Assembly (NCBI GenBank): GCA_947625395.1
Contig: CANQOD010000046.1
Span: 1 to 8,411, forward strand
Length of the DNA stretch: 8,411 nt
Reading direction: 5' to 3'
DNA from: an uncultured Bacilli bacterium
Lineage (GTDB): Bacteria > Bacillota_I > Bacilli_A > RF39 > UBA660
How positions within the stretch are numbered: position 1 is the first letter of the stretch; each line of letters opens with the position of its first letter. The translations under genes and the position numbers were made by a program. The notes beneath the pieces are model-generated. The model worked only from the letters and a program-made list of their open reading frames with translations. It had not been told where the DNA came from and searched no databases. Below, in pieces: positions 1-6,382 of the stretch.

Positions 1-9
1 CCCCCCCCC
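1..9. other. Homopolymer C run at window edge, likely assembly artefact
   Basis: The window opens with nine consecutive C residues, which read as a G run on the coding strand just past the yqeH stop. Nothing else in this AT-rich window resembles it. G homopolymers at contig ends are a known product of two-colour sequencing chemistry, where loss of signal is called as G. I therefore read this as probably not genomic, but the sequence alone cannot prove it. The last two C residues also fit the 5' arm of the adjacent hairpin. Confidence 0.55.
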
Positions 10-26
10 GATTTATTCTAAATCGG
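8..26 (-). terminator. Hairpin after yqeH, probable truncated intrinsic terminator
   Basis: A perfect 8-bp inverted repeat, CCGATTTA-TTC-TAAATCGG, lies two bases past the yqeH stop codon. Position and shape fit an intrinsic terminator for the yqeG-yqeH operon. The expected U tract is absent because the sequence runs into the terminal C/G homopolymer. If the true base at position 7 were G, the stem would grow to 9 bp. The hairpin is seen directly; terminator function is inferred. Confidence 0.5.
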
Positions 27-28
27 CA

Positions 29-1036
29 TTATATCAAAGATTTCCGTTTAAACGTTTCAACATCTTTATTAATATAAATATCTATAATTCCTGGATTTAC
101 AATTTTAATAAAACCAAGACCATTAATAACAAGATCTTCTTCATACTTCATTTCATAAGTTCTACGAGATAAATCTTTTAAATCTTCATGACGATTATTT
201 AAAAATCTTTTCACTTTCAATTCATTTGATAGATAAAGCGTAAAGCTGTTTTTCTCACCATCACGATAATCAATTCGTACTAAATCCTCAATGATAATCG
301 TTTGCCCTTTCTTTATTTGATAAGTTTTCGGCTTAATTTCTTTTTTGGGGCTTAACTTTTTAAACATGGTTGCATCAACAAAATTGACCATACTTCCTAC
401 ATCAACCAAACCAGGAGTATCAATCAACGTTAAATAATCGTTAATTTCCATTTTAACCGTATTTAAAGTGGTTGATGGCAGTGGTGAAATAGTCAACTCA
501 TTTGGATTATCAGAATAGTTTTTCAACAATTTATTGATTAAAGTACTTTTTCCTGCATTGGTATGACCAACAACATAAACATCATTTGTCGTTTGATAAA
601 ACTTGATTCGTTTTAATAAATAATCAATATTTTGATTCTTCTCAGTACTAATGACAATCACTTCTTCAAAAGGCACTTCCATATCTTCAAAATATTTTCT
701 AATTTTTTCCTCTTTCACTGATTTTGGAAGAACATCTTTTTTATTCAAAACTAAAATCATTTTATTAGGAATATATTTTCGTATTTCGGTAATGTCTTTT
801 TCAATATTTAAAAGATCAGCAACATATAAAACTAAATCTTTCGTTTGCCCCACACTTTTCAAGATTTCAATATATTCCTCATTAGAACGAGCAACGACTT
901 GATAGTCTCCATAATTTTTAATACGAAAACATCTTTGACAAAGACTATTTTCTAAACTTGTTGTATATCCTTCTTGTAAAACGTTTTGATCTTGCAGTAA
1001 AATTCCACACCCCATACAATGTTTTTCATGATTCAT
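29..1036 (-). CDS. yqeH: Ribosome biogenesis GTPase YqeH (circularly permuted, 30S assembly)
   Basis: This is a cytoplasmic GTPase of the YqeH family, which acts in 30S subunit assembly. The 335-aa product, close to the usual ~366, starts with a zinc-finger-like module (C7, C10, C33, C36). A GTPase domain in permuted order follows: G4 NKKD at 98-101, G5-like IST at 129-131, the G1 P-loop GHTNAGKS at 157-164, paired threonines near 189-190 as a G2 candidate, and G3 DTPG at 206-209. A C-terminal domain of about 110 residues completes it. The G4-G5-G1-G3 order is diagnostic of circularly permuted GTPases. I place the start at ATG 1036, because GAGGTG lies 6 nt upstream and the zinc module begins immediately; an in-frame ATG at 1096 would add 20 residues without a good ribosome binding site. 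It overlaps yqeG by 11 nt, as expected for a coupled operon. Confidence 0.93.
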   Translation of the reverse strand: MNHEKHCMGCGILLQDQNVLQEGYTTSLENSLCQRCFRIKNYGDYQVVARSNEEYIEILKSVGQTKDLVLYVADLLNIEKDITEIRKYIPNKMILVLNKKDVLPKSVKEEKIRKYFEDMEVPFEEVIVISTEKNQNIDYLLKRIKFYQTTNDVYVVGHTNAGKSTLINKLLKNYSDNPNELTISPLPSTTLNTVKMEINDYLTLIDTPGLVDVGSMVNFVDATMFKKLSPKKEIKPKTYQIKKGQTIIIEDLVRIDYRDGEKNSFTLYLSNELKVKRFLNNRHEDLKDLSRRTYEMKYEEDLVINGLGFIKIVNPGIIDIYINKDVETFKRKSLI

Positions 1037-1541
1037 AATAAACACCTCTTTTAAACTTCCCTTTTCGCTGATAAGCATTGATAATTCTTCTTTCAATAAA
1101 ACGATTCAAATAAGTGATTTTTAAATCTTTCTTTGACAAAGCATCCACATAAACTGTGTAAGTTCCAAAACGGTGACCAGCAAGAATATCCGTAACCAAT
1201 TGATCGCCAATCATTGCAATTTGTGATGGTTGATAACCATATCTTTTCGCAAGAACTTTCAATCCTTTCGTAGAAGGCTTTCTTGCATGTCCAATCGCTT
1301 CAATTCCTAAAGCATCTTTGTAAATCATAACACCTTTTTTTAAACTATTTGATAAAATAAGAACGCGAAAATCTTTTTCTAATTCGTGCACCAATTTTTG
1401 TACTTTATCTGTAGGCACTTTTTCATCAATCAACCTCAAAGTATTATCAAGGTCAAAAACAAGGCACTTGATGCCTTTTTCTTTCAGTTTTTGATAAGGA
1501 ATTGCATAAATATTTTTCTGATACATGTCAGGCAAAAACAT
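1026..1541 (-). CDS. yqeG: YqeG-family HAD phosphatase
   Basis: This is a 171-aa HAD-superfamily (subfamily IIIA) phosphatase of the YqeG type, nearly the same length as the Bacillus subtilis protein. HAD motif I is FDLDNT at 29-34, with the nucleophile D30 and acid/base D32. Motif II is S64 in LSNS, motif III is K88 in ARKP, and motif IV is GDQLVTD at 112-118. The physiological substrate of this family is not settled. Its fixed place before yqeH suggests a link to ribosome assembly or nucleotide metabolism. The start at ATG 1541 is supported by GAGGTG at 1550-1555 with an 8-nt spacer, by the family's usual MFLPD-type N-terminus, and by a promoter whose predicted transcript starts near 1557. 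In-frame starts at 1607 and 1559 would lie upstream of, or at, that transcription start. Confidence 0.92.
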   Translation of the reverse strand: MFLPDMYQKNIYAIPYQKLKEKGIKCLVFDLDNTLRLIDEKVPTDKVQKLVHELEKDFRVLILSNSLKKGVMIYKDALGIEAIGHARKPSTKGLKVLAKRYGYQPSQIAMIGDQLVTDILAGHRFGTYTVYVDALSKKDLKITYLNRFIERRIINAYQRKGKFKRGVYYES

Positions 1542-1549
1542 TCCTCTTT

Positions 1550-1555
1550 CACCTC
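1550..1555 (-). promoter_or_regulatory. Ribosome binding site that fixes the yqeG start
   Basis: GAGGTG is followed by an 8-nt spacer and the ATG at 1541. It decides between this start and the in-frame upstream alternatives at 1559 and 1607. Confidence 0.8.
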
Positions 1556-1563
1556 GCATTCCT

Positions 1564-1592
1564 ATTATATAAGATTTCTTTGCTTTTTTCAA
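1564..1592 (-). promoter_or_regulatory. SigA-type promoter of the yqeG-yqeH operon
   Basis: On the minus strand, a -35 TTGAAA (1587-1592) and a perfect -10 TATAAT (1564-1569) are separated by exactly 17 nt. The -35 ends one base past the deacetylase stop codon. Transcription should begin near 1557, giving a leader of about 16 nt before the yqeG ATG. No terminator lies between the deacetylase and this promoter, so read-through probably adds to expression. Confidence 0.8.
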
Positions 1593-1593
1593 A

Positions 1594-2994
1594 TTAGTTG
1601 TTGACACGCTGTGTAACCATTTCTGTATTCATATCAATTTTTTCAAACGTATATCCATTATTTTTTCCATAGCGAATAATATCTCTTAAAGCATCTCTCG
1701 TATAAGGTTTAATATCATGCATTAAAATCATATTGACACGATTTTTCGATAAATTATGAATGACATTTTGATAAACACCTTGTGATTCAGTTGTATCTCC
1801 TGCATCACCACTTGACAAATTCCAGTCATAATAGCGATAACCACGTAAGAGCACTTCTCTTGTTAACGTACTCATAATACCAACATTGTATCGACGACTC
1901 ACGGTGTTACTACTTCCTCCTGGAAAACGAATAATGCGCGCATCTAGTCCTGTCAAACGTTGCACACGGTCATGCACAATTTGTAAATCATTAAAATAAC
2001 CCTCCACAGAAGTATAAACAGTTTGATAATTATGACTTGCTGTGTGTAAAGCAACCGTATGTCCCTCGTTGGCTTCTCTTTGAATCAAATAATCCGGACC
2101 ACCATTGGTCACAAAGAACGTTGCTTTTACACCCTCCTCTTTTAAAATATCCAAAATCACATTCGTAGTTCCTTCTTTAGGACCATCATCAAACGTTAAA
2201 AAGATAGTTCCATTTTTGGTGTGTTCTACAACATGAACAGTTCTTTTCGCTGTTCCCTTATTGCCTGCTTCGTCTACAACTTCATAAGTGAGTTCATAAC
2301 TAGCAAGCTGACTCGTATCTACATTACCAGACACTCTCACTTTTTCTGTTAAATCGTGGTCACAATTATCCGTTGCCGTATATCCTAATTCTTGATAAGG
2401 CTCATTGAGGTAAACAGACGTGATTTCACCGCCCGTTAAAGTAATAACTGGTGGCGTTCGATCTTCGTAAATCAATTTTCGAATGACTTTTCTTTCGTTT
2501 CCCTCATGGTCCTTAACTGTATAGATGACTTGGTCTTTTTCCTGCTTCCTTTTCACTTTTTTCGTTAAATCCCCATCAACATTATCCGTTGCCGTAAATC
2601 CTAATTCTTCAAAAGTTCCATCTTTACAAAGATAGATTTTTTGATCGCCAACCAATTCAATTTTAGGTTTTTCAATATCTTTTACAATGACTGTTCGCGT
2701 AAGGGTACTTTCAAAAAGACCTTTCTTTACATGATAAGTAATCTTATAAGTTCCTTCTTTTTTTGTATTTACTTTTCCTTCAGTTTCCACTTCTTTTGTA
2801 ATGCTTTTTCCTTGAAAGACTGCTTCTACTCCTTTTTCTTGGTATTTACTATTTAAGTTAATAGTCAGTTTTTCTTCTCCATGCATTTTCATTTTTGGTG
2901 TCATCCAAAAGAAAAAGAAGACGAGAACAAGAATTCCAAGAACAAAGCAAACACAAAGTAGATAACCTTTTTTTGTTAGCTTTCTTCTTTTCAT
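1594..2994 (-). CDS. Membrane-anchored polysaccharide (peptidoglycan) deacetylase with Ig-like modules
   Basis: This 466-aa protein is predicted to deacetylate N-acetyl sugars of a cell-wall polymer, most likely peptidoglycan GlcNAc, on the outer face of the membrane. A short basic N-terminus precedes one membrane segment (about 11-30) with no cleavage site that I can see. Three Ig-like (DUF5011-type) modules follow, at roughly 38-105, 109-176 and 181-256. The second and third share an LGFTATDN..D.DLT.KV core (131-147 and 203-219). The C-terminal NodB domain (about 261-466) has the full catalytic set: TFDDGP 267-272 (D269, D270), HTASH 317-321 (metal-binding H317 and H321), RFPG 356-359, DW 390-391 and LMHD 424-427 (H426). 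It therefore looks active. The ATG at 2994 has AGGTG with an 8-nt spacer. PgdA or PdaC-like enzymes are the closest match. The exact polymer is unknown, so I give no symbol. Confidence 0.9.
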   Translation of the reverse strand: MKRRKLTKKGYLLCVCFVLGILVLVFFFFWMTPKMKMHGEEKLTINLNSKYQEKGVEAVFQGKSITKEVETEGKVNTKKEGTYKITYHVKKGLFESTLTRTVIVKDIEKPKIELVGDQKIYLCKDGTFEELGFTATDNVDGDLTKKVKRKQEKDQVIYTVKDHEGNERKVIRKLIYEDRTPPVITLTGGEITSVYLNEPYQELGYTATDNCDHDLTEKVRVSGNVDTSQLASYELTYEVVDEAGNKGTAKRTVHVVEHTKNGTIFLTFDDGPKEGTTNVILDILKEEGVKATFFVTNGGPDYLIQREANEGHTVALHTASHNYQTVYTSVEGYFNDLQIVHDRVQRLTGLDARIIRFPGGSSNTVSRRYNVGIMSTLTREVLLRGYRYYDWNLSSGDAGDTTESQGVYQNVIHNLSKNRVNMILMHDIKPYTRDALRDIIRYGKNNGYTFEKIDMNTEMVTQRVNN

Positions 2995-3029
2995 TCCTCT
3001 TACACCTGCTTCGACAAATTTCTACATTT

Positions 3030-3057
3030 ATTATATCAAATTTTCCTCAATTGTCTA
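3030..3057 (-). promoter_or_regulatory. SigA-type extended -10 promoter of the deacetylase gene
   Basis: On the minus strand, -35 TAGACA (3052-3057) and -10 TATAAT (3030-3035) are separated by 16 nt. A TG dinucleotide one base upstream of the -10 gives the extended form TGATATAAT. The predicted transcription start is near 3023, about 28 nt before the ATG. This is a vegetative promoter signature, so the deacetylase is probably not restricted to sporulation despite following sigK. Confidence 0.7.
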
Positions 3058-3084
3058 TTGTTAATCTACCTAAAAATCATCTTT

Positions 3085-3783
3085 TTATTCTCTTTCATAA
3101 TGATTTTCACGCATAAATTCTCTTAATATTTTTGTAAGCGCTCTCTTTTCAATTCGAGAAACATAACTCCTTGAAATTTTCAGTTCTTTCGCAATTTCTT
3201 TTTGGGTTTGTTCTTCTTGATTTTGTAGACCATAACGACGAATTAAAATATCTTGTTCCCGGGAACTTAAAATATGCATATATTTTTTCAAATGTTCTAC
3301 ATTATCTTTATAACTAATTTCTTCTAAAAAGTCTGGTTTTGGTGCTTTTAAAACATCCAAAATGGCGATTTCATTACCTTCTTTATCAAAGCCAATTGGT
3401 TCGTTCAAAGAAATATTTTTGACATTTTTGTTGTTGGCGCGGAAGTACATTAATATCTCGTTTTCAATACAGCGAGCACAATAAGTTGTAATCTTGGTTC
3501 CTTTTTTGTTGGAATAGGAATCAATTCCTTTAATCAAGCCAATCGTACCAATACTAATGAGGTCATCTTGGTCTACACTCTTCGTATCAAATTTTTTGAC
3601 AATATGAGCAACCAATCGTAAATTATGTTCAATCAACTTATTTCTAGCATGTGTATTTCCTTGTAATGCTTGAGTAATTGCTTCTTCCTCTTCTTCTTTG
3701 GAAAGAGGTTCTGGAAAAACTTGATTCGAATAAGATGCAGTTACTCCCAACAAGCCTTTGATTAGCGCGAATAAATTTAACAT
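3085..3783 (-). CDS. sigK: Pro-sigma-K, late mother-cell sporulation sigma factor
   Basis: This is a sigma-70-family factor that directs late mother-cell gene expression in endospore formation. The 232-aa product has region 2 at about 45-115, with the hallmark runs RNKLIEHNLRLVAHIVKKF and LISIGTIGLIKGI, and region 4 at about 165-222, whose helix-turn-helix is QKEIAKELKISRSYVSRIEK. Residues 1-17 are hydrophobic and precede YSNQVFPEPLS. This matches the Bacillus subtilis pro-sequence, which is cut between S and Y by the membrane protease SpoIVFB before YVKNNAFPQPLS. Cleavage is thus predicted at S17-Y18. The start ATG 3783 is chosen because AGGGTGAT (3788-3795) lies 4 nt upstream. A GTG at 3792 and an ATG at 3789 are in frame but overlap that site. 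The gene is continuous and is not split by a skin-type element. Confidence 0.93.
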   Translation of the reverse strand: MLNLFALIKGLLGVTASYSNQVFPEPLSKEEEEEAITQALQGNTHARNKLIEHNLRLVAHIVKKFDTKSVDQDDLISIGTIGLIKGIDSYSNKKGTKITTYCARCIENEILMYFRANNKNVKNISLNEPIGFDKEGNEIAILDVLKAPKPDFLEEISYKDNVEHLKKYMHILSSREQDILIRRYGLQNQEEQTQKEIAKELKISRSYVSRIEKRALTKILREFMRENHYERE

Positions 3784-3787
3784 TCTC

Positions 3788-3795
3788 ATCACCCT
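3788..3795 (-). promoter_or_regulatory. Ribosome binding site of sigK
   Basis: AGGGTGAT resembles the 3' part of the full AGGAGGTGAT consensus and sits 4 nt before ATG 3783. That is the right offset for this half of the consensus. It overlaps the alternative starts at 3789 and 3792, which argues against them. Confidence 0.6.
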
Positions 3796-3800
3796 AATAA

Positions 3801-3828
3801 AGTGTATTCAAAAGAAAAGAAAAAAGAC
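3801..3828 (-). promoter_or_regulatory. Weak candidate sigma-E-type promoter for sigK
   Basis: sigK is sigma-E dependent in Bacillus. On the minus strand, AATACACT (3801-3808) matches 6 of 8 bases of the sigma-E -10 CATACAAT. GTCTTTTT (3821-3828) matches 6 of 8 of GTCATATT. The 12-nt spacer is shorter than usual, and the -35 candidate overlaps the terminator of the upstream operon. No good SigA promoter is visible here. Confidence 0.25.
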
Positions 3829-3844
3829 GAATTTTGTCGCCTTT
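3811..3844 (-). terminator. Intrinsic terminator of the TPR / winged-helix operon
   Basis: Eight bases after the stop codon of the winged-helix gene, the minus strand can form an 8-bp stem, AAAGGCGA pairing with TCGTCTTT, with one G-U pair and a 6-nt loop (3823-3844). A long T-rich tract follows, interrupted by two single C residues (3811-3822). It separates this operon from sigK. Confidence 0.65.
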
Positions 3845-3852
3845 ATCTTCTC

Positions 3853-5373
3853 TTATTCTTTGGAAACTTTCTTTTTTTGCAGGGGCTTTTTTTCATCTTG
3901 ACTCTTTTGAAATTGCGCTTCTAATTGTGGAAAAAGAAGACAGGGCGCATTCAAATTTTCACCTTGCTGAATTAAATTTAAGTATTCTTTTGCTTTTGCT
4001 TGATTTTTCCCTACTTCTTCACAAAAAGAAAGCACATAAGGAAATAATTGGTACCGATAAGTGCCCTGTTCCACTTCCATTAAAAATTGATAAGGTTTTT
4101 GATACAAAGCATCTCCATCTAGTTGACTTAATTCCACTAAGCTTTTCGCAATTGGAAAAAGTTTTTCTTGCTTTTTTTGTTGAAGATACACTTCTAAATC
4201 TTTCAACGCTTTTTGCTTTTTTCCTTGTAATAGTTGCAGGAAAATGAAAGAAGAGTCTATTTTCGCTTGTTCAAGTGCTAATTTTTCAGATTGCCTTTTA
4301 CTTACAATCACAATTTCTCTTAATAAAAGTTCTAACAAATTTGTACTATTTCGATTTTGTTCATGATACTCTTTATTGAGTTTTCTTGCTAGTTCATAAT
4401 CATGATTCGCAATCGCTTCAAAGACAGTAGTCGATTTTGTATCTCTTTTCATTTTGATTTGTGTATCTTTTCCAGATAAGAGAATTCTCACTAAAATTAA
4501 AGCGGTATTTTCTTGTTGAGATAATTCTCTCTTTCGCTCTTTTTGTTCTAAAAAGTTTTTTAATGTTTCATATTCTTTTTTCTCTTCTAATGCATATTCC
4601 AGTTGAAAGTCGATTTTTTCACAACGAAGAACAGCATCTAAAAGTTGGGCCAAAATTTGGTCTTTCACAGAAAATTTTTCCTCTTCCTGTAAAGCATATT
4701 TTTCTTTTAATTGCCGATAAGCAACACTCATACGATTGTATTCAATGGAACGTCTAATCTTATTATCGATACTATTAGATGCACCAGGACAGCAAAAATC
4801 TTTGAACTTGAGTTTTCGAATTTCAGCTTGTTGTTCGTGAGGAAATTCAACAATTTGATTTAAAAGAACCAAATCAAGATAATAATCAGCTTGCTCCTTT
4901 TGTGGAACTTCTTCCATCACTGGAAGAATAGAAAGCGCCTGATTGAATTGATTTTTCAAAAGGAAGTTTTCAAAATCTTGAAACGTAAAAACGGTAGAAA
5001 GTCTATCTTCTTTCGTTTCCTTTTTCTCTTGATAAATGCCTCGTTTAACTCGAATCAAAACGCCTTCTTCTACCCATTTTTGAATCAGAAGAGTAGAGAT
5101 TTTCAAATGATTCAACTGTTGGGTTGTAATGGTTTCATTGTCTTTGAAATACTGACTTAAGCTGATTCGCTTTTCCTCTTGTTTGATGTAACTTCGCTTT
5201 TCTTTTTGAACTTGCTTATAAACTCCACGTTCTACTCGTTCTAAGATGCCTTTTTTCATCCAAATTTGAATTAATGCTGGAGAAACTTTCCATTCTTTTA
5301 GTTGTTGAGTCGTAATGGTTTCGTTCTCTTCAAAAAAGCGGTTCATTAAAGCACGTTTTTCTTCTTCTTTCAT
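3853..5373 (-). CDS. Protein with two tandem AbiEi-type winged-helix domains and a long helical C-terminus
   Basis: I do not recognise this 506-aa protein as a named gene. Its N-terminus holds two copies of a winged-helix unit (about 6-54 and 68-116), each with ETITTQQL, a hydrophobic recognition-helix region (IQ.W), a GILERV-type segment and a closing RG(V/I)Y wing. That pattern is characteristic of the N-terminal domain of AbiEi-class antitoxins of type IV systems and related transcription regulators, so DNA binding is likely. Residues about 125-490 are almost entirely helical, with motifs resembling TPR or HAT repeats (for example around 134-154). A conspicuous CCPG lies at 194-197, and the tail is rich in lysine and glutamate. 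No catalytic motif is evident. The ATG at 5373 overlaps the upstream stop as ATGA, and GGAG lies 8 nt upstream, so translation is probably coupled. It could be an autorepressor or antitoxin, or a chromosome-associated scaffold. Confidence 0.7.
   Translation of the reverse strand: MKEEEKRALMNRFFEENETITTQQLKEWKVSPALIQIWMKKGILERVERGVYKQVQKEKRSYIKQEEKRISLSQYFKDNETITTQQLNHLKISTLLIQKWVEEGVLIRVKRGIYQEKKETKEDRLSTVFTFQDFENFLLKNQFNQALSILPVMEEVPQKEQADYYLDLVLLNQIVEFPHEQQAEIRKLKFKDFCCPGASNSIDNKIRRSIEYNRMSVAYRQLKEKYALQEEEKFSVKDQILAQLLDAVLRCEKIDFQLEYALEEKKEYETLKNFLEQKERKRELSQQENTALILVRILLSGKDTQIKMKRDTKSTTVFEAIANHDYELARKLNKEYHEQNRNSTNLLELLLREIVIVSKRQSEKLALEQAKIDSSFIFLQLLQGKKQKALKDLEVYLQQKKQEKLFPIAKSLVELSQLDGDALYQKPYQFLMEVEQGTYRYQLFPYVLSFCEEVGKNQAKAKEYLNLIQQGENLNAPCLLFPQLEAQFQKSQDEKKPLQKKKVSKE
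5026..5358 (-). repeat. Tandem duplication of the winged-helix unit inside the CDS
   Basis: Residues 6-54 (5358-5212) and 68-116 (5172-5026) align without gaps at a fixed offset of 62 residues (186 nt). Shared positions include F14/F76, N17/N79, the run ETITTQQL, W38/W100 and RGVY/RGIY. The DNA of the two copies has diverged at many third positions, so the duplication is old rather than recent. Confidence 0.85.
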
Positions 5374-6326
5374 TTCAATCGCTCCTTTCTCTTTTGCATA
5401 ATATTTGCATCTTCTAAAAAGCCTTCACGATTAAATTCAACGGAAAAAGAAGCAGGATACATCGTAATAATTTTCGCATTTCCCGCATGAGCAACAACAC
5501 ATAAATCTTTTGTTAAACGTCCATGAATGACTCCTACCAAAGAAGGCATCCTTAAATGATAAGAATAGGTATTTCCATGAAAAATAGGATTTGTTTTTTC
5601 CATTTTCTTTTGAATATCTTCTAATAATTTTGGAAGATTGACATAGTGAAAAAAGTAATCACTTTCATTGTTTCCTTCTATGTGTTTCTCTAAATGTTCA
5701 TAAAGCAACTCATTTGAAGAAGCAAAATAACGTTTAATACTATAGGCATCATTATTTGTAGGTCGCATATGAGGATGACTTAGTACTTCTAATAACCGTC
5801 TATAATATTCATAATGTGGATAGTAATTAGGAATGGTTTTTAAAGCTTTTTTGAGTTGTTCATCATCTTGCCGTTCTATAAAAATGCCCCATAATTCTTT
5901 CAGACTTTTGACCGTATAATCGTCAATTTCTGTTAAAATCTCAAAAATTGTTTGAGCGCTATCTATTTTTCCCAGTGATTTATATATCCTGGCAGTTTCA
6001 AAAAGACAATCTGATAAATCTTTCTTTTTATCAGCATATTGATGCACATATCGGAGCGCTTTTTTCATATTTAATTCTTCGAATTCTAAATGCGCCATGT
6101 GAAGTAAGTAAGCACTATGCTCTTTTTCTCGATACTCATTTAAAATATTGCGCATTGCTGAAAAATTACTCCTTTCATAATACAGTTCCGCTAAAGTAAG
6201 TAATGCTTCTTCATGATAAGATGTGCCTAATAAGGATTTTAACAATTTTTCTGCCTTGGAAAACTCTTGTTGGTTGCACAATTTCCCAGCAAGTTGATAA
6301 ATTTGAGGTAAAGATGAATTTGCCAA
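5370..6326 (-). CDS. TPR-like helical-repeat protein with compact C-terminal domain of unknown function
   Basis: I do not recognise this 318-aa protein. Residues about 6-180 form helix pairs of TPR type, including EFSKAEKLLKSLL, HEEALLTLAELYYE and LFETARIYKSLGKIDSAQTIFE, which suggests a protein-binding scaffold. The C-terminal part (about 222-302) is different: a helix (230-243), then short probable beta strands containing H257, R259 and H268, ending in KIITMYPASF (285-294). The final ITMYP strand resembles the closing strand seen in barnase/EndoU/colicin/RelE-like (BECR) RNases; this is a tentative impression. There is no signal peptide or membrane segment. I choose TTG 6326 as the start because AAGGGGG (6334-6340) lies 7 nt upstream. 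Another TTG at 6350 lacks a ribosome binding site and falls about 15 nt from the predicted transcript start. The gene overlaps the winged-helix gene by 4 nt. Confidence 0.72.
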   Translation of the reverse strand: MANSSLPQIYQLAGKLCNQQEFSKAEKLLKSLLGTSYHEEALLTLAELYYERSNFSAMRNILNEYREKEHSAYLLHMAHLEFEELNMKKALRYVHQYADKKKDLSDCLFETARIYKSLGKIDSAQTIFEILTEIDDYTVKSLKELWGIFIERQDDEQLKKALKTIPNYYPHYEYYRRLLEVLSHPHMRPTNNDAYSIKRYFASSNELLYEHLEKHIEGNNESDYFFHYVNLPKLLEDIQKKMEKTNPIFHGNTYSYHLRMPSLVGVIHGRLTKDLCVVAHAGNAKIITMYPASFSVEFNREGFLEDANIMQKRKERLK

Positions 6327-6333
6327 AGAAAAG

Positions 6334-6340
6334 CCCCCTT
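6334..6340 (-). promoter_or_regulatory. Ribosome binding site fixing a TTG start
   Basis: AAGGGGG followed by a 7-nt spacer and TTG at 6326. A strong G-rich site compensates for the weak start codon. The other TTG in frame, at 6350, has no such site. Confidence 0.65.
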
Positions 6341-6361
6341 TTCTACACAATCAAAACTAAA

Positions 6362-6382
6362 TTTGTTGGATAGCATAACAAA
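6362..6382. promoter_or_regulatory. Inverted repeat over the -10 element, candidate operator
   Basis: TTTGTT (6362-6367) and AACAAA (6377-6382) are perfect 6-bp arms around a 9-nt centre. Together they cover the -10 element and the predicted transcription start. A protein bound there would block initiation. AbiEi antitoxins are known to repress their own operons through inverted repeats, so the downstream double winged-helix protein is the natural candidate ligand. The arms are AT-rich and could arise by chance. Confidence 0.4.

Noticed and set aside
651..902. Plus-strand open frames within yqeH and the other genes
   Set aside because: Antisense shadows of well-supported conserved genes, with no recognisable domains.
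3069..3087. A-tract/T-tract palindrome after the sigK stop as a terminator
   Set aside because: The stem consists only of five A-T pairs around GATGA, without G-C pairs, so it is too weak to call as an intrinsic terminator.
3834..4247. 137-aa open frame on the plus strand
   Set aside because: It lies wholly antisense inside the winged-helix gene, is leucine/phenylalanine-rich as expected from the complement of lysine/glutamate codons, and has no ribosome binding site of its own worth noting.
3853..6326. Recently acquired mobile island
   Set aside because: No insertion-sequence ends, direct repeats, tRNA-adjacent att site, integrase or clear compositional shift can be seen around the operon.
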